A DNA stretch of 64,000 nt. It comes from Gammaproteobacteria bacterium. GTDB taxonomy: Bacteria; Pseudomonadota; Gammaproteobacteria; Burkholderiales; Sulfuricellaceae. Below the pieces are notes generated by a model. It was not told where the DNA came from and did no database searches. It saw only the letters and a list, made by a program, of their open reading frames with translations. Shown here one piece after another: positions 41,685 to 51,143 of the stretch; position 1 is the stretch's first letter; every line of letters begins with the position of its first letter. A program made the translations under genes and the position numbers. Where the stretch lies: the NCBI GenBank assembly GCA_018823025.1, contig JAHJJI010000138.1, positions 49,320 through 113,319 of the forward strand, read 5' to 3'.

Positions 41685-42963
41685 CGACATCGCCATCTCG
41701 GTAAGCAATCTCAACAAGACCTACCGCCTATTTGGTCACCCGGGCGATCGCATTAAGCAGGCGCTGACCTTTGGCTTGAAGCGCTACCATCAGGAATTCA
41801 CCGCCTTGCAGGGCATCTCCTTCGACATCAAGAAGGGGGAGACTGTGGGCATCATTGGCCGTAACGGCTCTGGCAAGAGCACCCTGCTTCAACTGCTCTG
41901 CGGCATCCTCAAGCCCACTTCCGGCACGGTGCAAGTCAATGGTCGCGTTTCAGCCCTGCTGGAACTGGGCGCGGGTTTCAACCCGGAGTTTACCGGCCGG
42001 GAGAACGTCTATTTCCAGGGGGCAGTACTGGGGTTCACCGAAGCCCAGATGGACGAGCGCCTCGATGACATTGCAGCTTTCGCGGATATCGGGGAATTCA
42101 TCGATCAGCCGGTAAGAATCTACTCGAGTGGGATGTTTGTAAGGCTAGCCTTCGCTACGGCCATTGCCGTCGAGCCGGATATACTGATAATAGATGAGGC
42201 ATTATCTGTTGGGGATATGGCTTTCCAAGCAAAGTGTCTGCGTAAGATTTCCGCACTCCAATCGAATGGAGTCACTATTCTGCTGGTCACTCACAATACC
42301 GACCAAGTCACCTCCCATTGCAATCGGGGCTTGCTAATGGACAGGGGACGCCTAAATCTCGATAGCTCTGCAAAGGAATGCGTTTTCGCCTACAAGCAGT
42401 TGCTTACATCACCCAAAACCAACAGCACAATTTCTGTGCCAAATGTTTCCGCATTACAACTGCATCAAGCGATTTATACGCCACCTCCTCATAACGGTGG
42501 AAGTATTGGAACTGGCCAAGCGCAGTTCCTTGAAATAAGCATCCACGCTGATGATGGCACTCCTGCGGCAATATTGTCGCGTAATTTGGAATTCGAGATA
42601 CGGGCGCGCGTCAGGTTCCTGGATGCGTTGCATTCACCCCTGGTCTTTTTTACCATCAACGACACCAAAGGAATGGTGCTCTGTGGTATGTCAAGTTTCG
42701 CCAAAGGAATCGACTTAGGAAATGTAAAAAAGGATACCGTACTTGACATTACCTTTAGCCAGTTGATGCTACTCAACGCTGGCGAATATTTTCTTTCGCT
42801 CGGATGTCAAACGCTGGATGCAGAGGGATATTTGTCCCACGACCTGCGTTGGGAGTGCATGACATTACAGGTCATAGCTGATTCCCCGCGCCCCGGCGTT
42901 TTCGACCCTCAATCTTTAATCAGCTGGACGATAGAAGAATTCGCGCCTGCTGCCAGAGAGTAA
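41674..42963 (+). CDS. wzt: Polysaccharide ABC exporter ATPase with Wzt C-terminal domain
   Basis: A 429-residue ATPase partner of the Wzm-like permease. The ATPase domain (1 to about 245) has Walker A GRNGSGKSTLL, signature YSSGMFVRLAF and Walker B ILIIDEAL. Residues from about 265 on form a beta-rich Wzt-type domain that in characterised exporters reads the modified non-reducing end of the glycan before export. The ATG at 41674, preceded by GGGAGGAG, is preferred to an upstream in-frame alternative. A Wzt domain predicts a chain terminator such as methyl, phosphate or sulfate added before export. Possible terminating enzymes follow directly. Confidence 0.93.
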   Translation: MPCDDIAISVSNLNKTYRLFGHPGDRIKQALTFGLKRYHQEFTALQGISFDIKKGETVGIIGRNGSGKSTLLQLLCGILKPTSGTVQVNGRVSALLELGAGFNPEFTGRENVYFQGAVLGFTEAQMDERLDDIAAFADIGEFIDQPVRIYSSGMFVRLAFATAIAVEPDILIIDEALSVGDMAFQAKCLRKISALQSNGVTILLVTHNTDQVTSHCNRGLLMDRGRLNLDSSAKECVFAYKQLLTSPKTNSTISVPNVSALQLHQAIYTPPPHNGGSIGTGQAQFLEISIHADDGTPAAILSRNLEFEIRARVRFLDALHSPLVFFTINDTKGMVLCGMSSFAKGIDLGNVKKDTVLDITFSQLMLLNAGEYFLSLGCQTLDAEGYLSHDLRWECMTLQVIADSPRPGVFDPQSLISWTIEEFAPAARE

Positions 42964-42967
42964 TCTC

Positions 42968-44389
42968 ATGACGCCCATCCCTGTTCTCAGCACCATCGTC
43001 CTAAACTGGAACCGGCGGGATTTGCTTGAGCGCACGCTCCGAAGTTACCTAGCCACTGTATCCGTACCATATGAACTCATCGTGGTGGATAACGGCTCCA
43101 CGGATGATTCATTATCGCTACTCGCCCACATTCGCGAGCAGCACCCCCATGTACATGTCATCCTCCTAGAAAATAATGAAGGAGGCGAGGCAATCAACAA
43201 AGGTATTGAGGCGTCACAAGGGGACTTAATTCACATCAGCGAGAACGACATCGAATACCTTCCGGGATGGACAGAAAAGGTACTCTCCGCATTCGCTGCG
43301 TTTCCCCGCTTAGGTCAGTTATCTCTCTTTGGACCGGTTCCCTCCGATGAAGAAATATGGGAAATAAAACCTTGTGCGCTCCTTCACTCAAAAGGGCGAG
43401 TCATCTACGAAGCTGCGGGCAATGTTGGCACCACTTGTGTCATTCCACGCACTGTGTGGATGCAGGGCATTCGCATAAGTTCCATCAGAGATGAGAAAGG
43501 CACCGTGCTTTTTCCCGATGATGGAAAACTTTCCGGCGAAATAAAACAACTCGGCTACCTCATAGCTTGGTCAGATCACTATCTGGTGAAGAATCTAGGC
43601 CATACCTTGGAGGAATTCCAGAAGCGACTCGACTATTATCGGCAAGGCTATGAGGCAAAAGCCTGGCTTGGCCAAGAGGGCTGGGCCAATCGGATTGCAC
43701 AATGGGAATCCACGCCCAAACCGGATAGATCCTCCCGGTTATTTCCGGGACACAAAATCTCACCGGAAAAAAGTACCGCCCGCCCGGACTGTCCCCAACC
43801 GCAACTCTGGTCGATGTTCGATGGTTGGACAGGTGAGATGGAAACCATCGAATTTCTCCATGCACTGGTTCGTCTTGCGAAACCGGGCTACTGTGTCGAA
43901 ACTGGAACATGGCTCGGATATAGTTCGGAAGCAATCGGCCTAGCGCTTCGTCAAAACGGACAGGGAACGTTGGATACCATAGAATACGACCCCCAGGTGG
44001 CTACCGCTACACGAGAGCGCCTGGCTTCACTGGCAGATATCGTTGAAGTTCACAACTGCTCCAGCCTAGAATTCACCCCGCGCCATCCCATCGATTTTTT
44101 ACTCCTGGATTCTGCCCTCACAATCAGAATTGAGGAATTCGAGCGATACCGTCGACATCTCAAACCCAGTGCACTTGTTATTTTTCACGACACACGCATA
44201 AACAATTACCAACTGGAGCATATGGCCATGCCCTATATCAAAGGCGGCATATTGAGCGCAATAAGCTTAGCCATCCCTCGAGGTCTGCTGCTATGTCAAT
44301 ACAAAGCTTTGCCTTTTCACGGTCTGCGGCTTTTTCTTGGAAAATTGCGGCTTAAGCTCTTAAACGCATATGCACGGTTTGTTCGCTGA
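42968..44389 (+). CDS. Glycosyltransferase family 2 fused to a SAM methyltransferase
   Basis: A 473-residue two-domain protein. Residues 1 to about 230 are a GT-A family 2 glycosyltransferase (STIVLNWNRRDLLERTLRSYL, VVDNGSTDDS, ISENDIEYLPGW replacing the usual DxD). After a Pro-rich linker near 255-275, residues about 280-430 look like a class I methyltransferase (CVETGTWLGYSSEAIGLAL, IDFLLLDSALTIRIEEFERYRRHLKPSALVIFHDT; parts LLLDSAL and ALVIFHDT). The acceptor and the methylated group are unknown. Methylation by a protein beside a Wzt-domain exporter fits chain-end modification. The stop overlaps the next ATG. Confidence 0.8.
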   Translation: MTPIPVLSTIVLNWNRRDLLERTLRSYLATVSVPYELIVVDNGSTDDSLSLLAHIREQHPHVHVILLENNEGGEAINKGIEASQGDLIHISENDIEYLPGWTEKVLSAFAAFPRLGQLSLFGPVPSDEEIWEIKPCALLHSKGRVIYEAAGNVGTTCVIPRTVWMQGIRISSIRDEKGTVLFPDDGKLSGEIKQLGYLIAWSDHYLVKNLGHTLEEFQKRLDYYRQGYEAKAWLGQEGWANRIAQWESTPKPDRSSRLFPGHKISPEKSTARPDCPQPQLWSMFDGWTGEMETIEFLHALVRLAKPGYCVETGTWLGYSSEAIGLALRQNGQGTLDTIEYDPQVATATRERLASLADIVEVHNCSSLEFTPRHPIDFLLLDSALTIRIEEFERYRRHLKPSALVIFHDTRINNYQLEHMAMPYIKGGILSAISLAIPRGLLLCQYKALPFHGLRLFLGKLRLKLLNAYARFVR

Positions 44390-45396
44390 TGCCAAGTCAA
44401 GCCATTTTCGTCCTCGGTATGCATCGTAGTGGCACATCAGCCCTGACCGGAGTATTGAGCTTGTTAGGCGCAGATCCCGGACCTTCTTTGATGCCCAGCC
44501 ACGAAAGTATCAATCCCAAGGGCTTCTGGGAGCACGAAGATATTGTCGCTATCCACGACAGACTGCTGGAGGCCTTGGGTTCCTTCTGGCACGATGAGCG
44601 TGATTTGCCGGAGAACTGGTGGCAGTTCCCGGTGGTCATACTTTTTCGCCGTGAAGTGATTGAAGTGCTGCGCCGCGACTTCGGCCAAAGCCCCCTGTGG
44701 ATAGTCAAAGATCCTCGCATGTGCCGCCTGCTGCCACTATGGCTGGATATCTTGCATGAGGTGGGGTGTGCACCTTATTTTGTCATCGGCTTGCGTAGCC
44801 CATTCGAGGTGGCACGCTCACTGGAGCGGCGCGATGGGTTTTCGGAAGCCAAGTCTTGCCTGCTCTGGCTGGAGTACCTGCTGGAAGCTGAACGGTGGAG
44901 CAGAGCTTATCCGCGGGTAGTCGTCACCTACGATCAACTTCTGGCCGACTGGCAGGCCACGTCTCGTCAAATTGCGGAAGGCCTTGGTCTATCCTGGCAG
45001 TCCAGGGTAGAGGACGTTGCTGCTCGGATCAACGCCTTCCTGGAGCCGACCCTGCGGCACCACCATGCCTTGGAGCAACCAGCGCGCCCGATCCTTTTAG
45101 CAAAACTTGCTGATGAGGCGTACAGGACAGCTATAAATACCCCACCCGACCAGCTTGACAATGCCTTGGCCAGCATTGGCGAAGAGGTGGCGCAAGCGAG
45201 CCGCCTCATTGCTCCTTGGGTCACCCAGATTGTCGCTATGTCAAAGTTGCTACGGGAACATCAGGAGCGAGAAACCCATCTGCACGCAGAGATAAAGCGG
45301 GTAAAGTCAACCGTTTCCTGGCGTATCACCAAGCCCCTGCGAGTTATCTGGAATCTCTTGCGTAAGATTTTTCCTGGACGAACAGTTAATTTATGA
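44389..45396 (+). CDS. Sulfotransferase family protein
   Basis: A 335-residue protein with an N-terminal P-loop-like PAPS-binding motif (FVLGMHRSGTSALTGVLSLLGA) and a later WIVKDPRMCRLLPLWLD typical of the bacterial sulfotransferase family. The C-terminal part ends with a helical, basic tail (WRITKPLRVIWNLLRKIF), a pattern often seen at the ends of cell-surface polysaccharide enzymes. It overlaps both neighbours (TGATG upstream, ATGA downstream), so it is part of the polysaccharide operon. Sulfation of the glycan is likely but not shown. Confidence 0.85.
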   Translation: MPSQAIFVLGMHRSGTSALTGVLSLLGADPGPSLMPSHESINPKGFWEHEDIVAIHDRLLEALGSFWHDERDLPENWWQFPVVILFRREVIEVLRRDFGQSPLWIVKDPRMCRLLPLWLDILHEVGCAPYFVIGLRSPFEVARSLERRDGFSEAKSCLLWLEYLLEAERWSRAYPRVVVTYDQLLADWQATSRQIAEGLGLSWQSRVEDVAARINAFLEPTLRHHHALEQPARPILLAKLADEAYRTAINTPPDQLDNALASIGEEVAQASRLIAPWVTQIVAMSKLLREHQERETHLHAEIKRVKSTVSWRITKPLRVIWNLLRKIFPGRTVNL

Positions 45397-47276
45397 AGTG
45401 GAATGATCTGGATCCAGATCGGAAGGACAGAAAGTTAACTCTTCCTGCCATATTGGCTTCCTTGATCCGCAAAAGACGTCTGAGCGAATTGCTAAGCAAG
45501 GCGTATAAACTTTGGAAGCGTGCTGGCTGGATTGGGATATATCAGCGACTGGCAATGCTCGGACATAGTTACAAGCAATGGGTCAGATTGTACGATGTAT
45601 TAAATCATGATGATCGGCAGATGATTCTTGATCATATTGCCAAACTTGAGCAAAGGCCCTGTATTTCCGTTCTAATGTCCACCGGCAACCTATCTGAGCG
45701 CTACCTGAGGGATGCCATTGAATCGGTCAGAAAGCAACTTTACCCTAACTGGGAACTGTGTATTGCTGAGGATACTGCGTCGACAGCGAATATGCATGCT
45801 GTTTTAGAGGAATACACAAACCTGGATGCCCGAATTCGGATGACGCGCCGGGAAAAGGGTCGCTGTATTTCGGCCGCATTTAATAGTGCTTTAGAAATAG
45901 CGAGCGGTGAATTTGTCACGCTCTTGGATTGCCATGACGAGTTGTCACAACACGCGCTCTACATGGTTGCTGTCGCCGTCAACGAGAAACCGCAGGTTGA
46001 CCTGATATATAGCGACGAGGACAAGATCGACGAAAAAGGTGGTCGTTGCGATCCGTATTTCAAGCCTGATTGGGATCCGGATCTATTCGTTGCACAGAAC
46101 GTGGTGAGTCATCTGAGTGTCTACCGTACATCGATTGTGCGCGATGTAGGAGGCTTCAGAGTCGGTTATGAAAGCTGGGATCTGACCTTGCGGGTAAGCC
46201 AGCGTATTCCAGCAGCAAATATTCATCATATTCCCCATGTTCTATATCACGGGCGCATTATGCCTAGCCCACCCTCAATAGAGGCTGAGGAGAATGGCGA
46301 TGTAATGCACATAGGTACAGCGACGATTGGAGACTACCTTGCAAGGTCTGGGAGGGAGTCGAAGGCGGTACCGATTATGGGTGGTTGTTTTCGAATAAAG
46401 GATCAAGTGCCTATCCCCGTGCCATTGGTCAGCATCATTATTCCAACGTATAACGGCTTGAGTTTGCTAATTCGTTGCATCGACAGTATCAAGGAGAAAA
46501 CCAGTTACCCTAATTACGAGATTCTCGTAGTGGATAACCGTTCTGACGATAATAAGACGCTGGAATATTTCGACTCTCTGGAGAAAGAAGGGGTCGCTCG
46601 GGTTCTCAAATACAACTTTCCCTTCAATTATTCGGCGATTAATAATTTTGCGGCGAGGGTAGCTAAAGGAGAGTTCCTTTGCCTGATGAATAACGATATC
46701 GAGGTGATTTCAGGGGATTGGTTAGAAGAAATGGTCAGTCAGGCGGTCAGACCAGGTATTGGTGCCGTCGGGGCGATGCTTTATTACCCGGATAATGCAA
46801 TTCAGCACGCTGGCGTACTTGTCGGCATGGGTGGTGTAGCGGGGCATCTATATGCAGGGTCTTTGCGAGGCACCCAAGGATACAAATATCGTGCCTGCCT
46901 GGCCCAAACTCTTTCGGCTGTGACAGCAGCATGCCTCGTGGTAAGAACGCAGATCTATTTGGAAGTGGGAGGTCTAGACGAAAAGAACCTTGCGGTTGCT
47001 TTCAATGATGTGGACTTTTGCTTACGAGTGAAGGAGGGCGGATATCGTAATTTTTGGACTCCTTTTGCAGAGTTTTATCATCATGAATCAGCTTCGCGTG
47101 GGTTGGATGACCATGGAGAAAAGTTAGTACGTTTCCAAAGTGAAATCGCCTATATGTGTTCCCGCTGGGGGCATGTGCTTGGAAATGATCCCGCCTACAA
47201 TCCTAATCTTACCTTGGATTATGCATACCCCCTCCCTTCATTTCCACCACGTATTGAGAAACCTTGGCGAAAATAA
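45393..47276 (+). CDS. Two-domain family 2 glycosyltransferase
   Basis: A 627-residue protein with two GT-A domains. Residues about 85-250 hold the first (SVLMSTGNLSERYLRDAIESV, FNSALEIASGEFVTLLDCHDEL, DLIYSDEDKID). Residues about 345-600 hold the second (VSIIIPTYNGLSLLIRCIDSI, VVDNRSDDNKTLEYF, LMNNDIEVISGDWLEEM), ending with the H-rich FYHHESASRG. Such tandem domains are typical of rhamnan or O-antigen chain-extending enzymes that add two linkages. The N-terminal DCHDE in place of DxD may mean the first domain is altered. It ends 10 bases before the convergent set. Confidence 0.88.
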   Translation: MKWNDLDPDRKDRKLTLPAILASLIRKRRLSELLSKAYKLWKRAGWIGIYQRLAMLGHSYKQWVRLYDVLNHDDRQMILDHIAKLEQRPCISVLMSTGNLSERYLRDAIESVRKQLYPNWELCIAEDTASTANMHAVLEEYTNLDARIRMTRREKGRCISAAFNSALEIASGEFVTLLDCHDELSQHALYMVAVAVNEKPQVDLIYSDEDKIDEKGGRCDPYFKPDWDPDLFVAQNVVSHLSVYRTSIVRDVGGFRVGYESWDLTLRVSQRIPAANIHHIPHVLYHGRIMPSPPSIEAEENGDVMHIGTATIGDYLARSGRESKAVPIMGGCFRIKDQVPIPVPLVSIIIPTYNGLSLLIRCIDSIKEKTSYPNYEILVVDNRSDDNKTLEYFDSLEKEGVARVLKYNFPFNYSAINNFAARVAKGEFLCLMNNDIEVISGDWLEEMVSQAVRPGIGAVGAMLYYPDNAIQHAGVLVGMGGVAGHLYAGSLRGTQGYKYRACLAQTLSAVTAACLVVRTQIYLEVGGLDEKNLAVAFNDVDFCLRVKEGGYRNFWTPFAEFYHHESASRGLDDHGEKLVRFQSEIAYMCSRWGHVLGNDPAYNPNLTLDYAYPLPSFPPRIEKPWRK

Positions 47277-47286
47277 TCTGCGTAAC

Positions 47287-48228
47287 TTAATCTGTACGAA
47301 GTAGCCACTTTCGCCGACAAGGACCCAAGCGGCGGAATATGCCATCCGCGATTCCCGCTGAAAACGCCCGCACTTTCAAAAGCCTGTTTTCTTCCAGAAT
47401 GGTCATGTACCCAAGGCCCAGTATCAATCGCACAAAACGGCGCAGGCACCACCCCGGCTCCTGTCGCCAATATGTCGAGATGGTAACCATGCTATTCCGG
47501 GCAATATAGTATTTGCGCAGTGGCGCATGGCTCGGCAGAATGCCGAGCAACGGCAGTCGCACCCCTCCCGGTCCGCCGACGCTGTGTTCCATCACCGGCT
47601 TGCGGCTTATTACTACCCGATAGCCGTGGGCGCGCACGCGCAAGCAGAATTCGTGATCCACTTGGTCGATGAAATAGTCCTCGCGAAAGCCTCCCACCCC
47701 ACGGGCTACATTTGCATCAACCAGGCTGCCGGAGGTAATGACTGTTTTTTGTTCCAGGCATTCCGTCTCTCCGTCGGCGGGGACCTTCAACTGGTGGTTC
47801 TGGGCATCGAAATAGTTGCCACCAATCACCGCGGCTTTGGGATCGCAAGTCTCGTGTACCTGGAGTAGGGTCGCCACCATATCGGAATAGCACAGAGTGT
47901 CCTGATCGAGGGTAAGCAGCCACTTGCATCCGATCTGCAACGCATGTTCGAGGCCTTGGTTCAAGGCCGCCGCGATGCCCGCGTTCCGATGATTCTCGAT
48001 GAGATGAATCTGGCCCTCACGCGCTCTCAGCTCCATGAACTCCCGCGCGCATCCCGGTGCCGGCGTATTGTCCACCACCACCAGTGCACCGACTTGGGGG
48101 AGGAGGCTTTTCAGGCGTTCCGCGAAATATTTGTCCGGAAAATACGCCACTACCACCGCGCACACGGCTTCTGCGGCTACTTCCGGGGGGAATGCAGGGA
48201 AGGGCAAGGTTCGGTGTTCCTGTGTCAC
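47287..48228 (-). CDS. Rhamnosyltransferase-like family 2 glycosyltransferase
   Basis: A 313-residue GT-A enzyme: AVVVAYFPDKYFAERLKSLLPQVGALVVVDNTP with the DxD-like LLTLDQDT, then a VGGFREDYFIDQVDHEFCLRVRAHGYRVV pattern (parts EDYFIDQVDHEFCLR and RVRAHGY) found in rhamnosyltransferases of O-antigen loci, followed by MEHSVGG. The GTG at 48228 is chosen because it overlaps the stop of the epimerase gene (GTGA) and the protein then begins at the domain; the frame runs further upstream only within the epimerase gene. Confidence 0.85.
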   Translation of the reverse strand: MTQEHRTLPFPAFPPEVAAEAVCAVVVAYFPDKYFAERLKSLLPQVGALVVVDNTPAPGCAREFMELRAREGQIHLIENHRNAGIAAALNQGLEHALQIGCKWLLTLDQDTLCYSDMVATLLQVHETCDPKAAVIGGNYFDAQNHQLKVPADGETECLEQKTVITSGSLVDANVARGVGGFREDYFIDQVDHEFCLRVRAHGYRVVISRKPVMEHSVGGPGGVRLPLLGILPSHAPLRKYYIARNSMVTISTYWRQEPGWCLRRFVRLILGLGYMTILEENRLLKVRAFSAGIADGIFRRLGPCRRKWLLRTD

Positions 48229-49133
48229 GCTTCGTCCAGTAATTTTGTCCAGGTGCGACGCAATCCCTCTTCCAGGTCTACCTGCGGCACCCACCCCATT
48301 TCGCGGCGGATGCGGTCGATACCCAGTACTACTGCTTTGACATCCCCTCCCCGGGCGGGGCGGTAGTGAAGTTCCAACTGCCGGCTGGTAACCCGCTCTG
48401 CCAGTCTGCAAAGTTCGTTGAGAGAATGCCCCTCACCGCTGCCTACGTTGAAGGTGCCGGATGCGGGGTGGTGCAGCGCCTTCAGGCAGGCTTCGACGAG
48501 ATCGTCGATGTAGAGGTAATCCCGCACTGTTTCGCCATCGCCCCAGATTTTCATGGGGGTGCCGCGCAGCAGGTGCTCCAGCAAAGTCGGAATCACGCCG
48601 AAGCCGGTCTTGAATGGTTGGCCTGGCCCGTAGGCGTTGGAAGGGCGCAGGATAGTGACCTTATGCCCCTGCCTGGCAAATACCCCCAGGAAGTGCTCCG
48701 CAGCGGCTTTGCCTGCCGCGTGGTAGGACAGCGGCACCAAACCATGTTCTTCGGTCACGGGCAAGGTTTCCGGATTTCCGTAAATCGCACCACCGGAGCT
48801 CAAGTAGACCAGCGGAATCGTCGGACAGGAATCCAACGCATGCATTAATTGCAGCAAAGGGCGGAGGTTTTCTTCTGCTTCCCGTAGCGGTTCGCGGGAA
48901 TAGGTTCCCGGGGTGGATGTGGTGGCGAGATGAATCACGGCATGGCAGTCCGGCAACACATCACTCAGGAGTGCGGCATCGGACAGATCGCTCTTCCGCC
49001 AGATTACGCCGGGAAGGGCGTGGGGCGGTGCGTTTCGCGCTACCACCATGGCCTTTTTGCCGAGCTCGGTAAGACGCCTCGCCAAGGCCTGGCCGATAAA
49101 TCCGCCCCCCAGGAGAAGGAAATGGCCGCCCAT
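48225..49133 (-). CDS. NAD-dependent sugar epimerase/dehydratase
   Basis: A 302-residue extended short-chain dehydrogenase. The dinucleotide-binding motif is LLLGGGFIGQALARRL at the N-terminus, and the Ser and Tyr of the active site lie in YLSSGGAIYGNPE and SYHAAGKAAAEHF. The Tyr-Lys pair is spaced Y-x4-K instead of the usual Y-x3-K. The ATG at 49133 overlaps the stop of the upstream GT4 gene (TGATG) and starts right before the Rossmann motif. It probably makes an activated sugar for the locus; the exact sugar cannot be named. Confidence 0.85.
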   Translation of the reverse strand: MGGHFLLLGGGFIGQALARRLTELGKKAMVVARNAPPHALPGVIWRKSDLSDAALLSDVLPDCHAVIHLATTSTPGTYSREPLREAEENLRPLLQLMHALDSCPTIPLVYLSSGGAIYGNPETLPVTEEHGLVPLSYHAAGKAAAEHFLGVFARQGHKVTILRPSNAYGPGQPFKTGFGVIPTLLEHLLRGTPMKIWGDGETVRDYLYIDDLVEACLKALHHPASGTFNVGSGEGHSLNELCRLAERVTSRQLELHYRPARGGDVKAVVLGIDRIRREMGWVPQVDLEEGLRRTWTKLLDEA

Positions 49134-50230
49134 CAACGCGCCACCAGCTGCTGATAGAGCGCGGCATAGCGATCCGCACAATCGTCCCAATCACCGATAG
49201 CTTCCTTGATGCATCGGCGCGCTTCTTCGCCGACGCGCCGATTGGCAGGCATATCTTCCAGAGCGGCAAAGGCCTCTTCCAGATGGCTGCGCTCCTGCAC
49301 TAGCCAGCCAGTTTCCCGATGCCGAACAAAATCCCGATGGGCCGGCAAATCCGAGGCAATTATCGGCAGGCCGGCGGCCATGGCTTCCAGCATGACTTGG
49401 GGGCGGCCCTCATCATGCCGGCTCAGAGTGATCAGACCGGTGGCGCGGGGGAACCATTGGTCCCTCAATTCGGCCGGATAGGTGGGGCCGTGCCAGACAA
49501 CCCAAGGAGGTAATTCCAGGTTTTCCTGCATTGGACCGAAAAGGTGAAGTTGCCGTTGGGAACCAAACATCCCTTCGCCCCAGGCGAACAGATCTCCGAT
49601 TTTATTCCGGGTGAGCCGGGTGACGGCGAGCCAGCAACCGTTTTCCGCACCACTACGGTCTACCTCGAACCAGCGACGGTTAACGCCGAAAGGGACCGCT
49701 TCCACGTTGGCCACGTCGCCGAAATTGGCCTTCAGTCGGGGAACCATCCATGACGCATTGGGAGCCAGCACCGTCGGGCGTTGCTGGAAAACCGCTCGCA
49801 GCATGGCCCTCATGCCGGGTTTGTTCAGCAGGCCGTAATCGCTGCCCAATACGGTGACCAGGGTCGGGGTGGTAGTGCCCCACAGGGGAAGTGCGTTCTG
49901 AAGCCAGTTTACATGAACAACGTCATGCCGCGATTGGCGGTAAACTCGACGCAAGCGTCTCAGTAGATTGAACAGCATGGCAAGGCTGCTGAAGTTTTTC
50001 TTGCGCAGGAGATGGGCAATTCCCCCTTCTCCCAGCATGTCATGGAGGAAGCGTGCATCGCCGCTCAGTAAAGCGTTTTCGACTCCATGCGGCAATTCGC
50101 CCGGCGGTGCCCACAGTTCAAGGGAAAGATCGCAATGTCCGGCCAGAGATTCCGCCATGTCGTAAATGAAACGTCCGCGCCAGTCCTGCAAATTCTCCGG
50201 GTAGGAGGTGCTGACCATGAGGACGTTCAA
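49133..50230 (-). CDS. Family 4 glycosyltransferase
   Basis: A 365-residue GT-B enzyme with typical N-terminal MNVLMVSTSYPENLQDWRGRFI and C-terminal donor site LSRHDEGRPQVMLEAMAAGLPIIASDLPAHRDF (key E-x7-E in EGRPQVMLE). The middle holds HVNWLQNALPLWG and VLGSDYGLL. It follows the GT2 gene by one base and its stop overlaps the epimerase start, so the minus-strand set is transcribed together. The acceptor is not known. Confidence 0.88.
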   Translation of the reverse strand: MNVLMVSTSYPENLQDWRGRFIYDMAESLAGHCDLSLELWAPPGELPHGVENALLSGDARFLHDMLGEGGIAHLLRKKNFSSLAMLFNLLRRLRRVYRQSRHDVVHVNWLQNALPLWGTTTPTLVTVLGSDYGLLNKPGMRAMLRAVFQQRPTVLAPNASWMVPRLKANFGDVANVEAVPFGVNRRWFEVDRSGAENGCWLAVTRLTRNKIGDLFAWGEGMFGSQRQLHLFGPMQENLELPPWVVWHGPTYPAELRDQWFPRATGLITLSRHDEGRPQVMLEAMAAGLPIIASDLPAHRDFVRHRETGWLVQERSHLEEAFAALEDMPANRRVGEEARRCIKEAIGDWDDCADRYAALYQQLVAR

Positions 50231-50231
50231 G

Positions 50232-51113
50232 CTAACTTCCCTTATCGTCTGTGCGGTCGATGTCTTTATAATGAAGAGCAGAAATCTGCTCCGACACGAT
50301 GCCGATAAGAAAGGTGAGGATGGCCGAAATGAACAGCAAGGCGCTCATGTTCGTGAAGCGCCCCGTGGTCAGGTAGGTATAGAGGTAGTAGCACATTCCT
50401 GTCCAGAAGAAGGCTGCACTGATGGGAATGAATAATTTCTGAGGGGAGTAGAGAGTGCCAACTTTGATGATGATCAGTATGAACCTCACGCCATCGCGTA
50501 TCGGGCGGATATGGCTCTTGCCGGTTGAGCGCTGCGGCGTGTGAATGGGCACATAGCTGACGTTAAATCCGGCACGGAAAAAACTCATGGTGATGGTAGT
50601 CGGGTAAGAAAAACCATTTGGCAGGAGGTACAGAAATTTTCGGAATTTGTCTGCCTTGACGACCCGAAAACCCGAGGTCAGATCCTCTACGGGTTGTTGC
50701 ACCATCCATGAGGCAAACCGGCTGAACAGATCGTTAGCCACGGCCCGATGTTTGCTGGCCTGGGAGCCGCTGGTTCGCGCACCCACCACCATGTCGTAGC
50801 CTTCAGCGAATTTCTCCAGCAGGAGGGGGATGTCTTCTGCTTTGTGTTGGCCATCGGCATCCATGAAAATCAGAATTTCTCCATTCGCAGCGCGCGCTCC
50901 GGATTTAACTGCCGCTCCATTTCCTTTGGGGTAGGGGTGGCTTATGACTCGCACCGGGAACTCCTTGCACACGTCCAAGGTATCGTCCACCGAGCCATCG
51001 TTGACGACAATGATTTCCGTTCTAGGTATATGTGCCATGATTTCCGGCAACAAAGTGCGCAGGCGGGCTGCTTCGTTTCTTGCCGGGAGGATAATGCTTA
51101 TAGAATCTGACAT
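50232..51113 (-). CDS. DPM1-like family 2 glycosyltransferase with C-terminal membrane helices
   Basis: A 293-residue GT2 resembling dolichol/polyprenol-phosphate mannosyl or glucosyl transferases: SIILPARNEAARLRTLLPEI, VVNDGSVDDTLDVC and a DxD in FMDADGQHKAEDI, then TSGFRVVKADKFRKFLYL. Residues about 230-285 carry two membrane helices (LFIPISAAFFWTGMCYYLY, SALLFISAILTFLIGIVSEQI). Enzymes of this type charge a lipid carrier with one sugar. It opens the minus-strand polysaccharide set, 30 bases downstream of the GT-C gene stop. Confidence 0.9.
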   Translation of the reverse strand: MSDSISIILPARNEAARLRTLLPEIMAHIPRTEIIVVNDGSVDDTLDVCKEFPVRVISHPYPKGNGAAVKSGARAANGEILIFMDADGQHKAEDIPLLLEKFAEGYDMVVGARTSGSQASKHRAVANDLFSRFASWMVQQPVEDLTSGFRVVKADKFRKFLYLLPNGFSYPTTITMSFFRAGFNVSYVPIHTPQRSTGKSHIRPIRDGVRFILIIIKVGTLYSPQKLFIPISAAFFWTGMCYYLYTYLTTGRFTNMSALLFISAILTFLIGIVSEQISALHYKDIDRTDDKGS

Positions 51114-51143
51114 GATCTCTTTCGAATAATGCCGTGCAAGGTC

